A DNA stretch of 64,000 nt. It comes from a virus. The notes beneath the pieces were generated by a model that searched no databases, had not been told where the DNA came from, and was given only the letters and a program-made list of their open reading frames with translations. Every line of letters begins with the position of its first letter. Within the stretch, counting starts at the first letter, position 1. The position numbers and the translations under genes were made by a program. Positions 48,272 through 54,130 of the stretch are shown here, in pieces. The stretch is from positions 1 through 64,000 of the IMG/VR virus record IMGVR_UViG_3300034093_002316; one strand, given 5' to 3'.

Positions 48272-48302
48272 TAAATATAATGATTTAATCTGTGCGTGTC
48301 AA
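48272..48302 (-). promoter_or_regulatory. Early-type promoter, TTGACA class
   Basis: -35 TTGACA (48297-48302), 17-nt spacer, -10 TATATTTA (48272-48279); 22 nt to the ATG at 48249. Confidence 0.75.
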
Positions 48303-48315
48303 CCGAATAGTCAAC

Positions 48316-48474
48316 TTATTTGTGACTGTCTAATACGTACATCATGAACGTCGTATTCGGATACTTTGCTTTGTATATTGTATAGTCTACATAGCTTATT
48401 GCTAATGCTATCGCCGTTACTACTAAAGCTGCTACTACTAATTTGATTTTTACTTTTCTGCTTAATTTATACAT
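48316..48474 (-). CDS. Small single-TM early protein
   Basis: 52 residues: basic start MYKLSRKVKIK, a transmembrane stretch LVVAALVVTAIALAISYV and a short external tail (DYTIYKAKYPNTTFMMYVLD). A positive-inside start and one helix suggest an inner-membrane peptide. It has its own TTGACA-class promoter. Function unknown; small early membrane peptides often act on host membrane complexes or block superinfection. Confidence 0.7.
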   Translation of the reverse strand: MYKLSRKVKIKLVVAALVVTAIALAISYVDYTIYKAKYPNTTFMMYVLDSHK

Positions 48475-48497
48475 CTCTCTATCTTTTTAATTATACT

Positions 48498-48528
48498 TAA
48501 ATATAATGATAATAAGCACACGTGTCAA
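48498..48528 (-). promoter_or_regulatory. Early-type promoter, TTGACA class
   Basis: -35 TTGACA (48523-48528), 17-nt spacer, -10 TATATTTA (48498-48505); 23 nt to the ATG at 48474. Confidence 0.75.
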
Positions 48529-48554
48529 GCATTTTGCTAACTTTTTTTTACAGT

Positions 48555-48604
48555 GCAAAGCCGACGCCTTTCAGCGCCGACTTGCTATGTTGAGAGATAT
48601 GTTT
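48555..48604 (-). promoter_or_regulatory. 3'-end module: anti-leader sequence plus GC hairpin
   Basis: Just past the stop of the AAA+ gene the transcript reads AAACATATCTCTCAACATAG, complementary to the GAGAGATATG leader of the early genes, followed by a GC-rich hairpin (48555-48585; loop near 48568-48573, arms GCAAGTCGGCGC and GCGTCGGCTTTGC). Instead of a U-tract, an A-tract follows that belongs to the next promoter. It is probably the transcript end of the ATPase gene. Confidence 0.55.
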
Positions 48605-48606
48605 GC

Positions 48607-49557
48607 TTATTCTGCTGCGATGATTTGTTCTGCTATCATCTCCTCTGCGTTATCAAATCCCATCGCACATATTCTTGCCGCTTTGATAAAGCTTCTGAGG
48701 TTAATGTCAATGCCGGCATACTTCGCATCCAACGACTTCATTATCTCTAATGCCTTTTGCTTAGCCGCTAACGGAATGCTACGCTCCATACCTTCCATCA
48801 ATTGCTCCATTCGAGTAAACATTTGCGTCGTGTTCATTGTGATATCCGACACGAAGCTTCTACTACGGATAGCCTCATCCAAGCGGCTTTGGTGGATGTT
48901 GCTGATGAATATGATGCGTCCTGTAAATTCGAAATGCGGTGGGATCGGATCGCCATACTCATCCTTAAGCGGCTTCGAAGAGATATAAGATATCTTGCGA
49001 GTGTCATAGCTGTCTAATGCCGCTTTAAGAATATTCACAGCATCGTCATCTTTGAATACCGAATCACAGTCATCCAATACGATTATCTTATCCGAGTTTT
49101 GATATAGCGTAATAAACAATCCGGCTGCGGTAGCACGACCCTTAAAGTGTACGAAGTCTTTGGACTCTGACAAACCTAATCCTTTAAGTGTCTCCTTAAC
49201 CAAATGCGTCTTACCTACGCCAGCCATACCCGTAATTACTAAGGAAGGTTGGATACCTCTACCTACCATCTTTGTGAGGCGCTCCAAGTTGCCAAACATC
49301 ACTTGCGGATCTCTTGACTCTAATACTGTCATGAACGACATCTTTGCTGGAGCCGTGCTAGCTGGAGCCGTGCCGGCTTCTTTGCGGGACATTCTAGTTA
49401 CTCTGCCGGAGCCGCTAACAACTAATACTTCCTTGTTCGCCTCAGCATTTCTTAACTGAACTGGACGGATTGCATCCTTCGGTGCAAACTCACCTGTCTT
49501 AACATTCTTTGCAAATAACTTGCCTTTTACTCTTACTGGTTCAAATACATTTAACAT
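48607..49557 (-). CDS. AAA+ ATPase
   Basis: 316 residues. Walker A GMAGVGKTHLVKE (about 109-121), Walker B KIIVLDDCDSVF (about 156-167), sensor 1 RIIFISNIHQSR (about 214-225) and an arginine-rich RLDEAIRSRSF (about 225-235) typical of the finger region. The N-terminal 90 residues are a separate low-complexity or beta module (VLVVSGSGRVTRMSRKEAG). Similar ATPases occur in several T4-like phage families near early genes; their partner is unknown. It carries its own early promoter and its mRNA ends in an anti-leader module, so its expression may be tightly limited. Confidence 0.85.
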   Translation of the reverse strand: MLNVFEPVRVKGKLFAKNVKTGEFAPKDAIRPVQLRNAEANKEVLVVSGSGRVTRMSRKEAGTAPASTAPAKMSFMTVLESRDPQVMFGNLERLTKMVGRGIQPSLVITGMAGVGKTHLVKETLKGLGLSESKDFVHFKGRATAAGLFITLYQNSDKIIVLDDCDSVFKDDDAVNILKAALDSYDTRKISYISSKPLKDEYGDPIPPHFEFTGRIIFISNIHQSRLDEAIRSRSFVSDITMNTTQMFTRMEQLMEGMERSIPLAAKQKALEIMKSLDAKYAGIDINLRSFIKAARICAMGFDNAEEMIAEQIIAAE

Positions 49558-49579
49558 ATCTCTCTCTTTTTAATTTATA

Positions 49580-49610
49580 TAAATATAATGATTTTTTTGG
49601 TACGTGTCAA
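49580..49610 (-). promoter_or_regulatory. Early-type promoter, TTGACA class
   Basis: -35 TTGACA (49605-49610), 17-nt spacer, -10 TATATTTA (49580-49587); 22 nt to the ATG at 49557. Confidence 0.75.
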
Positions 49611-49645
49611 CCGTTTCGGTAACTTTTTTTAAGAAAAGTTTCTGG

Positions 49646-49900
49646 CTATTCTTCGCCAGCTAACTCCTCATGTAGATCCGTTAACCACTGCCGATCCATC
49701 ATCTCTTGCTTATATGTCTTAACACAATACAATTCGAATGGAGCAATTGGATCCTCTGATTTGAACTCGACATGGAATTCATCCCATACCTGACGCGACT
49801 CTTCGAAGGTTGCTAATACATCTGCCGGAGCTATGTCTAATTCATACTGCTGAACGATCCCTCCGGTTAACTCTCCCTTTACTGTTACATTTACTTTCAT
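49646..49900 (-). CDS. Small acidic early protein
   Basis: 84 residues, net acidic. MKVNVTVKGELTGGIVQQYE then LDIAPADVLATFEESRQVWD and EFHVEFKSEDPIAPFELYCV: a small beta sheet plus helix. It ends in a helix (DRQWLTDLHEELAGEE). No family recognised. Own early promoter and leader GATAAGAGATATG. Confidence 0.7.
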   Translation of the reverse strand: MKVNVTVKGELTGGIVQQYELDIAPADVLATFEESRQVWDEFHVEFKSEDPIAPFELYCVKTYKQEMMDRQWLTDLHEELAGEE

Positions 49901-49925
49901 ATCTCTTATCTCTTATTATTATACT

Positions 49926-49956
49926 TAAAGATAATGATAATAACCGTGCGTGTCAA
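49926..49956 (-). promoter_or_regulatory. Early-type promoter, TTGACA class
   Basis: -35 TTGACA (49951-49956), 17-nt spacer, -10 TATCTTTA (49926-49933); 25 nt to the ATG at 49900. An A-tract and GTTTGCAAAATGC precede the -35. Confidence 0.75.
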
Positions 49957-49994
49957 GCATTTTGCAAACTTTTTTTAAACTTTTTTTTTTTTGT

Positions 49995-50107
49995 AGTCAG
50001 GGAGGACTCGAACCCCAATCTCTCGGCAAGACTTAATGTATATTCTCGGGTCATGACTCCTCACCTTTTACTGCTCACCAAGCGCGTTACCAATTAGCTA
50101 CCTGACT
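49995..50107 (-). tRNA. tRNA-like element (atypical, possibly degenerate)
   Basis: Read on the minus strand: acceptor arms AGTCAGG and CCTGACT pair over 7 bp, positions 8-9 are TA, a D-arm-like GCTAATTGGTAACGC follows, and the T arm is GGGGTTCGAGTCCTC. The element is 113 nt, about 25-35 nt longer than a normal tRNA, and no standard 17-nt anticodon arm is found. A possible CAT triplet stands in the central part. No CCA is encoded. This may be a tRNA with an insertion, a decayed tRNA, or a tRNA mimic. A tRNA search program and a fold would decide. Confidence 0.45.
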
Positions 50108-50240
50108 GTAATAAGAGGCTTCGTCAACGGTGCACTGCGATAAGGTCTTCTGAAATTATCTGTGTACAAAGTATCCACCTCTTACACGTCCGCAAGGGCC
50201 AACATCGCTGCTGACCCGGGGACTATGTTGAGAGATATGT
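50108..50240 (-). ncRNA. Structured RNA candidate downstream of an early gene
   Basis: 133 nt between the acidic early gene and the tRNA-like element. On the minus strand it opens with the anti-leader ACATATCTCTCAACATAG, then TCCCCGGGTCAGC and GGCCCTTGCGGAC, and a 7-bp pair TAAGAGG (50178-50184) with CCTCTTA (50112-50118). It looks like a folded 3' untranslated region or small RNA; no open reading frame is supported. Confidence 0.4.
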
Positions 50241-50684
50241 TTACTCCTCCGTTTGGGTTCCTAACCCGTCATTAACCGACTGCATTATTTCTTCCTCGCT
50301 AGGACCGCAGTCATCGTCTTCTTCGCCCTTCTCCAACTCTACAATGTCATCTGCAGCTTCCTCAACCAATTGGTCCAAAGCGCCGGTGACGTGCTCCATA
50401 ATTTCGTACACATTAACATCGACACGATTTAATTCGATGCGGTTATCCCAATTTAACTCAAACTCCGCGGAACTTAAATCGACCAAGTCGCTGCTGTTAT
50501 AGTCGAGGGCACGTTCGATTTTATTAGCAATTTCCTCAGCAAACTCCGGAGTCAATTTGAATTCCTTCTCGACAACAACTACCGGCTCGATGCTTTGGAT
50601 CAATGCAATAACATTGTCAATGCTTACTACTGAGGTTAACTCCTTTGCTCCCTCTAACTGTGCAATTAAATTTTCTTTTGTCAT
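50241..50684 (-). CDS. Acidic early protein
   Basis: 147 residues with many Glu/Asp. MTKENLIAQLEGAKELTSVV then a helix-strand pattern (KLTPEFAEEIANKIERALDY; AEFELNWDNRIELNRVDVNV) and a highly acidic end (ELEKGEEDDDCGPSEEEI). A DNA-mimic role is conceivable because early phage inhibitors often are acidic, but no family match is evident. Its promoter carries the alternative -35. The stop codon is fused to a downstream anti-leader sequence. Confidence 0.7.
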   Translation of the reverse strand: MTKENLIAQLEGAKELTSVVSIDNVIALIQSIEPVVVVEKEFKLTPEFAEEIANKIERALDYNSSDLVDLSSAEFELNWDNRIELNRVDVNVYEIMEHVTGALDQLVEEAADDIVELEKGEEDDDCGPSEEEIMQSVNDGLGTQTEE

Positions 50685-50707
50685 ATCTCTCTCTTTTTAA
50701 TTATATT

Positions 50708-50738
50708 TAAATTTAATGATTTTTTTGTTCGGTTCCTA
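50708..50738 (-). promoter_or_regulatory. Early-type promoter, TAGGAA class
   Basis: -35 TAGGAA (50733-50738), 17-nt spacer, -10 TAAATTTA (50708-50715); 23 nt to the ATG at 50684. Confidence 0.6.
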
Positions 50739-50757
50739 ATTTTTTAGCAACTTTTTT

Positions 50758-50874
50758 TTAATAAATTACAGGCTCAATAAAGTTACCAATTACCAATTGA
50801 ACTGTGGCATACAATGCCGATACGGTGAACAATGTTACGAAAACTACGTCTACTACTTTTTCTACTCTTTTCAT
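50758..50874 (-). CDS. Tiny single-TM early protein
   Basis: 38 residues: MKRVEKVVDVVFVTLFTVSA then LYATVQLVIGNFIEPVIY. One transmembrane helix with a positive start. Own TTGACA-class promoter and leader AAAGAGATATATG. Function unknown. Confidence 0.65.
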   Translation of the reverse strand: MKRVEKVVDVVFVTLFTVSALYATVQLVIGNFIEPVIY

Positions 50875-50900
50875 ATATCTCTCTTTTTAAATTTATAATA

Positions 50901-50931
50901 TAAAAATAATGAATTAAATAATGCGTGTCAA
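50901..50931 (-). promoter_or_regulatory. Early-type promoter, TTGACA class
   Basis: -35 TTGACA (50926-50931), 17-nt spacer, -10 TATTTTTA (50901-50908); 26 nt to the ATG at 50874. Confidence 0.7.
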
Positions 50932-50959
50932 GCTTTTTTGAAACTTTTTTAAACTTTTT

Positions 50960-51106
50960 TTACTTGAATCGAAACTCGTCTAATTCGGCTTCAACATCTT
51001 TGAGTGCCTGGCCAACTTCATCGTCTTGCTGGAATAAGTCATATGACTCCATGATGTTTCTCAGTTCTCGTACTTTTGCTTCTAATGCTTTTAGTTCTCT
51101 CTTCAT
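50960..51106 (-). CDS. Small coiled-coil protein
   Basis: 48 residues: MKRELKALEAKVRELRNIME, SYDLFQQDDEVGQALKDVEA and ELDEFRFK. Two heptad-rich helices separated by an acidic turn, the shape of a small helical hairpin. No known family. Transcribed with the two tiny genes upstream. Confidence 0.65.
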   Translation of the reverse strand: MKRELKALEAKVRELRNIMESYDLFQQDDEVGQALKDVEAELDEFRFK

Positions 51107-51109
51107 TTC

Positions 51110-51202
51110 TTAATTGTAAAGTTCCACATAAATTAAAGCGTCAATCATCAATTCGGACTGACATATCATCATTCTGATTTCTCTTATTTCCTTTGCTGTC
51201 AT
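51110..51202 (-). CDS. Tiny helical protein
   Basis: 30 residues: MTAKEIREIRMMICQSELMI then DALIYVELYN. Ordinary helix-forming composition, with its start just after the stop of the upstream membrane peptide. Too short for firm assignment. Confidence 0.45.
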   Translation of the reverse strand: MTAKEIREIRMMICQSELMIDALIYVELYN

Positions 51203-51203
51203 G

Positions 51204-51323
51204 TTAAGCCGTTTTAAGTGTGAATACTATTGCCGGGATCAAACCGATAACTCCTAATACATTACCGAATGCTAACATTGTGCCTCCGATTACTGCTACT
51301 GCGAAAATTAATGCGTTTCTCAT
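51204..51323 (-). CDS. Tiny two-TM early protein
   Basis: 39 residues: MRNALIFAVAVIGGTMLAFG then NVLGVIGLIPAIVFTLKTA. Two short hydrophobic segments joined at Gly/Asn form a helical hairpin. Own TTGACA-class promoter 24 nt upstream and leader AAGAGATATG. Small two-helix proteins of this kind can serve as holins, but its early promoter argues against a lysis role. Confidence 0.65.
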   Translation of the reverse strand: MRNALIFAVAVIGGTMLAFGNVLGVIGLIPAIVFTLKTA

Positions 51324-51347
51324 ATCTCTTATTTTTTTATCTATACT

Positions 51348-51378
51348 TAAAGATAATGATAATAACCATGCGTGTCAA
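51348..51378 (-). promoter_or_regulatory. Early-type promoter, TTGACA class
   Basis: -35 TTGACA (51373-51378), 17-nt spacer, -10 TATCTTTA (51348-51355); 24 nt to the ATG at 51323. Confidence 0.75.
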
Positions 51379-51407
51379 GCATTTCGGCAAAAAAGTTTAA
51401 AAAAAGT

Positions 51408-52148
51408 TTATAGGTATTGTTCCAACAATTCGATGCCTGGAAGCGATGCCAATGCCAATTCAGCACCTCTAACTAACTGTCTGGCTCTTTCATTGGTTAC
51501 TCCCATCTCCTCAGCAATCTGATCCATACATTGTGGATACTCCCGTCCAATGCCATAGAATCTGCGTATAGCTTCTTCCTGCTTCGGCTTAAGCTGCGCT
51601 AAGACTCTGTTTAAGTCGTATTGCAAATCAGCCATGTCCCTCGAGGATTTCACGCTATCCGCAGCCAAGTAACGATCCGCATAGGTTTCCTTGTTCTCAT
51701 CATCGCCTACCGGAGTGTGGATACTCTTTGTAGAATACTCTTCGGTTGCTGTGCGATGTGAAGGAATCCTAACCACTCTGGATAAGTCATTGAGTGCCTT
51801 TTGCAATTCGGCTCTGATGTACCACACCGCAAAGGTAATGAATTTGACACCTTTCTCCGGATTGAATCTTTCAGCCGCTTCGAAGAGTCCTACATTGCCG
51901 AATGCGATGAGATCCTCCAATGCCAATCCCATTCCTTGATACTGCTTTGCTACTTGAATCACAAAGCGAAGGTTGGCTTCTACCAAGGCATTAACGGCCT
52001 TTCTGTCTCCGGCGGCTGCGGCTCTGCCTAATGTGGTTTCTTGTTCTCTGGTAAGGGCACCAATCTTCTTGGTCTCTTGGATATATCTCAATGTGCTTGC
52101 TACATCCGTTACAATTGCTCCTGTGCTTACGTGAATTTTCTTTGCCAT
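51408..52148 (-). CDS. RpoD-like sigma-70 factor
   Basis: 246 residues with the main sigma-70 regions in order: a 1.2-like N-terminus (TLRYIQETKKIGALTREQET), region 2 (NLRFVIQVAKQYQGMGLALE; DLIAFGNVGLFEAAERFNPE; GVKFITFAVWYIRAELQKAL), a region-3 block (RVVRIPSHRTATEEYSTKSI) and region 4 (QLKPKQEEAIRRFYGIGREY; QIAEEMGVTNERARQLVRG). The DLIAFGNVGL and ITFAVWYIR stretches are those of primary sigma factors that contact core polymerase and the -10. Primary sigmas of Bacteroidota are similar in size (about 285). It is separate from the gp55-like factor. It is transcribed from the promoter in front of the 65-residue gene and so is an early protein. Confidence 0.9.
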   Translation of the reverse strand: MAKKIHVSTGAIVTDVASTLRYIQETKKIGALTREQETTLGRAAAAGDRKAVNALVEANLRFVIQVAKQYQGMGLALEDLIAFGNVGLFEAAERFNPEKGVKFITFAVWYIRAELQKALNDLSRVVRIPSHRTATEEYSTKSIHTPVGDDENKETYADRYLAADSVKSSRDMADLQYDLNRVLAQLKPKQEEAIRRFYGIGREYPQCMDQIAEEMGVTNERARQLVRGAELALASLPGIELLEQYL

Positions 52149-52189
52149 AACTCTCTTTTGTTTTTAAATGAATAACTAATTGCAACCGA

Positions 52190-52387
52190 CTACTTGCCGG
52201 TTGCTAAGAACTTAAATGATACTCTCGTCGGCTTCTCAACCTTCGCCCGGTACTCTGCGTTGCGTTCTCCTTGACGAATAGCTTGTGCTACTGTGGCAGT
52301 GTTGCCTCCGGTTCTTGCATCTTTACTCATTTGAGCCATTACTGCTCCTTGTCTTTCGAATCCTGAATTTCTTCCTTTTTTTGCCAT
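52190..52387 (-). CDS. Small basic protein upstream of the sigma factor
   Basis: 65 residues, strongly basic: MAKKGRNSGFERQGAVMAQM, SKDARTGGNTATVAQAIRQG and ERNAEYRAKVEKPTRVSFKF. Likely nucleic-acid or polymerase binding, on composition only. It shares the transcript with the sigma factor gene and its promoter is of the TTGACA class. Confidence 0.65.
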   Translation of the reverse strand: MAKKGRNSGFERQGAVMAQMSKDARTGGNTATVAQAIRQGERNAEYRAKVEKPTRVSFKFLATGK

Positions 52388-52411
52388 CTCTCTTATTTTT
52401 TAATTATAATA

Positions 52412-52442
52412 TAAATATAATGATTATTTCTGTGCGTGTCAA
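52412..52442 (-). promoter_or_regulatory. Early-type promoter, TTGACA class
   Basis: -35 TTGACA (52437-52442), 17-nt spacer, -10 TATATTTA (52412-52419); 24 nt to the ATG at 52387. It also serves the RpoD-like sigma gene. Confidence 0.75.
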
Positions 52443-52460
52443 GCATTTTCGAAACTTTTT

Positions 52461-52670
52461 TTAAGCTTCGATAATATCGGATTCCTGGAACTCGCGGATG
52501 TCAAAACTAACCATCTCATCCAATTCCTCTTCATCATAGCCAAAATCCTCAGCTACCAATTCGCGTGTTTTTTCCTCAGCGTCTATTTCGCTAGCAGCTT
52601 TAATGTAATACAAACTAGAATATTCAACGCCTTCAACATCGGTAACAATTACTACAAATAACTTTTTCAT
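52461..52670 (-). CDS. Small acidic early protein
   Basis: 69 residues: MKKLFVVIVTDVEGVEYSSL, YYIKAASEIDAEEKTRELVA and EDFGYDEEELDEMVSFDIRE. A ferredoxin-like beta-alpha-beta order (strand, helix SEIDAEEKTRELV, acidic end). No family match. Own TTGACA-class promoter. Confidence 0.7.
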   Translation of the reverse strand: MKKLFVVIVTDVEGVEYSSLYYIKAASEIDAEEKTRELVAEDFGYDEEELDEMVSFDIREFQESDIIEA

Positions 52671-52695
52671 ATATCTCTCTTTTTAAATTAATACT

Positions 52696-52726
52696 TAAAT
52701 ATAATGAAAATAATAATGCGTGTCAA
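52696..52726 (-). promoter_or_regulatory. Early-type promoter, TTGACA class
   Basis: -35 TTGACA (52721-52726), 17-nt spacer, -10 TATATTTA (52696-52703); 25 nt to the ATG at 52670. Confidence 0.75.
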
Positions 52727-52744
52727 GCATTTTGCAAACTTTTT

Positions 52745-52975
52745 TTAATCTTTTTTTATGCCGTAACGCTTATCATACTGTTCACTGTCATACACATCAG
52801 CCGCTACCTCAGCTTCCGTCTCAACCATATAAGCTAAGCAAGCAATGATATCCTCAATCTCAAAGCCATCCATTAATGCCTGGCGAGTTAAGTTTTTCGC
52901 AGCTACGGCTAAATCATTTTGGTAAATACGATTTGTTACACTTGCAAATCTGTCTAATACATTAATGTCTCTCAT
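52745..52975 (-). CDS. Small early protein, helical
   Basis: 76 residues: MRDINVLDRFASVTNRIYQN, DLAVAAKNLTRQALMDGFEI and EDIIACLAYMVETEAEVAAD. Helical, with an acidic face and a basic tail (YDKRYGIKKD). Unknown family. Own promoter. Confidence 0.7.
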   Translation of the reverse strand: MRDINVLDRFASVTNRIYQNDLAVAAKNLTRQALMDGFEIEDIIACLAYMVETEAEVAADVYDSEQYDKRYGIKKD

Positions 52976-53000
52976 ATCTCTTTCTTTTTTTATTAATACT

Positions 53001-53031
53001 TAAATATAATAAATAAAACGATGCGTGTCAA
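53001..53031 (-). promoter_or_regulatory. Early-type promoter, TTGACA class
   Basis: -35 TTGACA (53026-53031), 17-nt spacer, -10 TATATTTA (53001-53008); 25 nt to the ATG at 52975. Confidence 0.75.
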
Positions 53032-53050
53032 GCATTTTGCTAACTTTTTT

Positions 53051-53341
53051 TTAACTTATTTCAACACATTCAAAATACACACCTTCCGCCAAAGCCAAAT
53101 TAAACGTCGTGTCATCTACGTCAATAATCAATTCCAATAAAAACTCATCGTCAATTTGCTTATCCCAATCGTCACTTCCCTCAATCCATTCTACTAACTC
53201 CGTATTACTATAACAATATTCGGCGAATCTCCTTCTCACTTTTTTCAACAAATCCAATTTGTCTTCTGCGAACATTTCTATTCCGCTTTCTACTACTCCA
53301 CCTCCAAATGCGTAACCAATTTCCAATTTAAATTCTCTCAT
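53051..53341 (-). CDS. Small acidic early protein
   Basis: 96 residues: MREFKLEIGYAFGGGVVESG, IEMFAEDKLDLLKKVRRRFA and EWIEGSDDWDKQIDDEFLLE. Beta-helix-beta order with acidic residues clustered in the centre. No family recognised. Its -35 is TAGGAT rather than TTGACA, one of the alternative class. Confidence 0.7.
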   Translation of the reverse strand: MREFKLEIGYAFGGGVVESGIEMFAEDKLDLLKKVRRRFAEYCYSNTELVEWIEGSDDWDKQIDDEFLLELIIDVDDTTFNLALAEGVYFECVEIS

Positions 53342-53365
53342 ATCTCTTATTTTTAAATTAATACT

Positions 53366-53396
53366 TAAATATAATGAAAATAATAATGCGATCCTA
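53366..53396 (-). promoter_or_regulatory. Early-type promoter, TAGGAT variant
   Basis: -35 TAGGAT (53391-53396), 17-nt spacer, -10 TATATTTA (53366-53373); 24 nt to the ATG at 53341. Confidence 0.55.
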
Positions 53397-53421
53397 ATAA
53401 AAAGTAAAAAAAGTTTGCCGG

Positions 53422-53802
53422 CTAATTAAAGCCAACAAACCCTCGTTCTAATTCTAATCCCAAATCCTCAGCTATTTCCTTTAATCGGTAATACGGAGCA
53501 TTCTCAATCTCTTGTGTTACAATGTTATCTATTCTTGCAATGCTATAACCGCATCCGATACCATAAAGGGTAACGGTCTTTTGGATAACTTCCATTGCGC
53601 CGGAAGACTGATCCCAATCAAATTCGCCCAACTCAGTCACGGTAACACCTAATGCAAATGCTGTGGACTCTACGGCTTCATTCCACAATGCGAATACTTT
53701 ATCGCGTACCACATCAGCTACTACATCATTGTGGTCATACATTTCGCGGCTCCATGGTTTTGTGATTTGGATTCCGTACTCTACTTTTGCTGTCTTTTTC
53801 AT
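53422..53802 (-). CDS. Early protein, unknown
   Basis: 126 residues: MKKTAKVEYGIQITKPWSRE, then helix ADVVRDKVFALWNEAVESTA, and a later stretch QKTVTLYGIGCGYSIARIDN. Mixed alpha/beta. It ends in RLKEIAEDLGLELERGFVGF. No family match by eye. Own early promoter; leader AAAGAGAGATATATG. Confidence 0.7.
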   Translation of the reverse strand: MKKTAKVEYGIQITKPWSREMYDHNDVVADVVRDKVFALWNEAVESTAFALGVTVTELGEFDWDQSSGAMEVIQKTVTLYGIGCGYSIARIDNIVTQEIENAPYYRLKEIAEDLGLELERGFVGFN

Positions 53803-53824
53803 ATATCTCTCTTTTTAATTTATA

Positions 53825-53855
53825 TAAAGATAAGGAAAAAAGAGATGCGTGTCAA
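53825..53855 (-). promoter_or_regulatory. Early-type promoter, TTGACA class
   Basis: -35 TTGACA (53850-53855), 17-nt spacer, -10 TATCTTTA (53825-53832); 22 nt to the ATG at 53802. Confidence 0.75.
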
Positions 53856-53873
53856 GTATTTTGACAACTTTTT

Positions 53874-54077
53874 TTAACTTATTTCAATTACGGTAACTGG
53901 TACACTCGGATCCATGCCATAATAACATGTAATGTCGATATCCTCTAATTCGACAATACGTGCATTTTTTCTAGTTTTTACTACTTTTGCCCGTATTAAT
54001 ACATCCGGCGTGTTATCCCAAGAAAATTGTACAATTTGTCCTTTTGCTACAGTTCCTAATATTACTAAATTTTCCAT
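53874..54077 (-). CDS. Small SH3/OB-like early protein
   Basis: 67 residues: MENLVILGTVAKGQIVQFSW, DNTPDVLIRAKVVKTRKNAR and IVELEDIDITCYYGMDPSVP. Five alternating strands suggest a small barrel (KOW/SH3-like) that may bind RNA or polymerase. It has the last regular TTGACA-class promoter of the early block. Confidence 0.65.
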   Translation of the reverse strand: MENLVILGTVAKGQIVQFSWDNTPDVLIRAKVVKTRKNARIVELEDIDITCYYGMDPSVPVTVIEIS

Positions 54078-54099
54078 GTCTCTCTTTTAAATTAATACT

Positions 54100-54130
54100 T
54101 AAAGATAATAATAAAAAGCACACGTGTCAA
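54100..54130 (-). promoter_or_regulatory. Early-type promoter, TTGACA class
   Basis: -35 TTGACA (54125-54130), 17-nt spacer, -10 TATCTTTA (54100-54107); 22 nt to the ATG at 54077. Confidence 0.75.

Noticed and set aside
50112-50184. Second tRNA of about 73 nt between TAAGAGG and CCTCTTA
   Set aside because: The end pairing and length fit, but neither strand shows a TTCRA T-loop, a D-loop GG or an anticodon arm.
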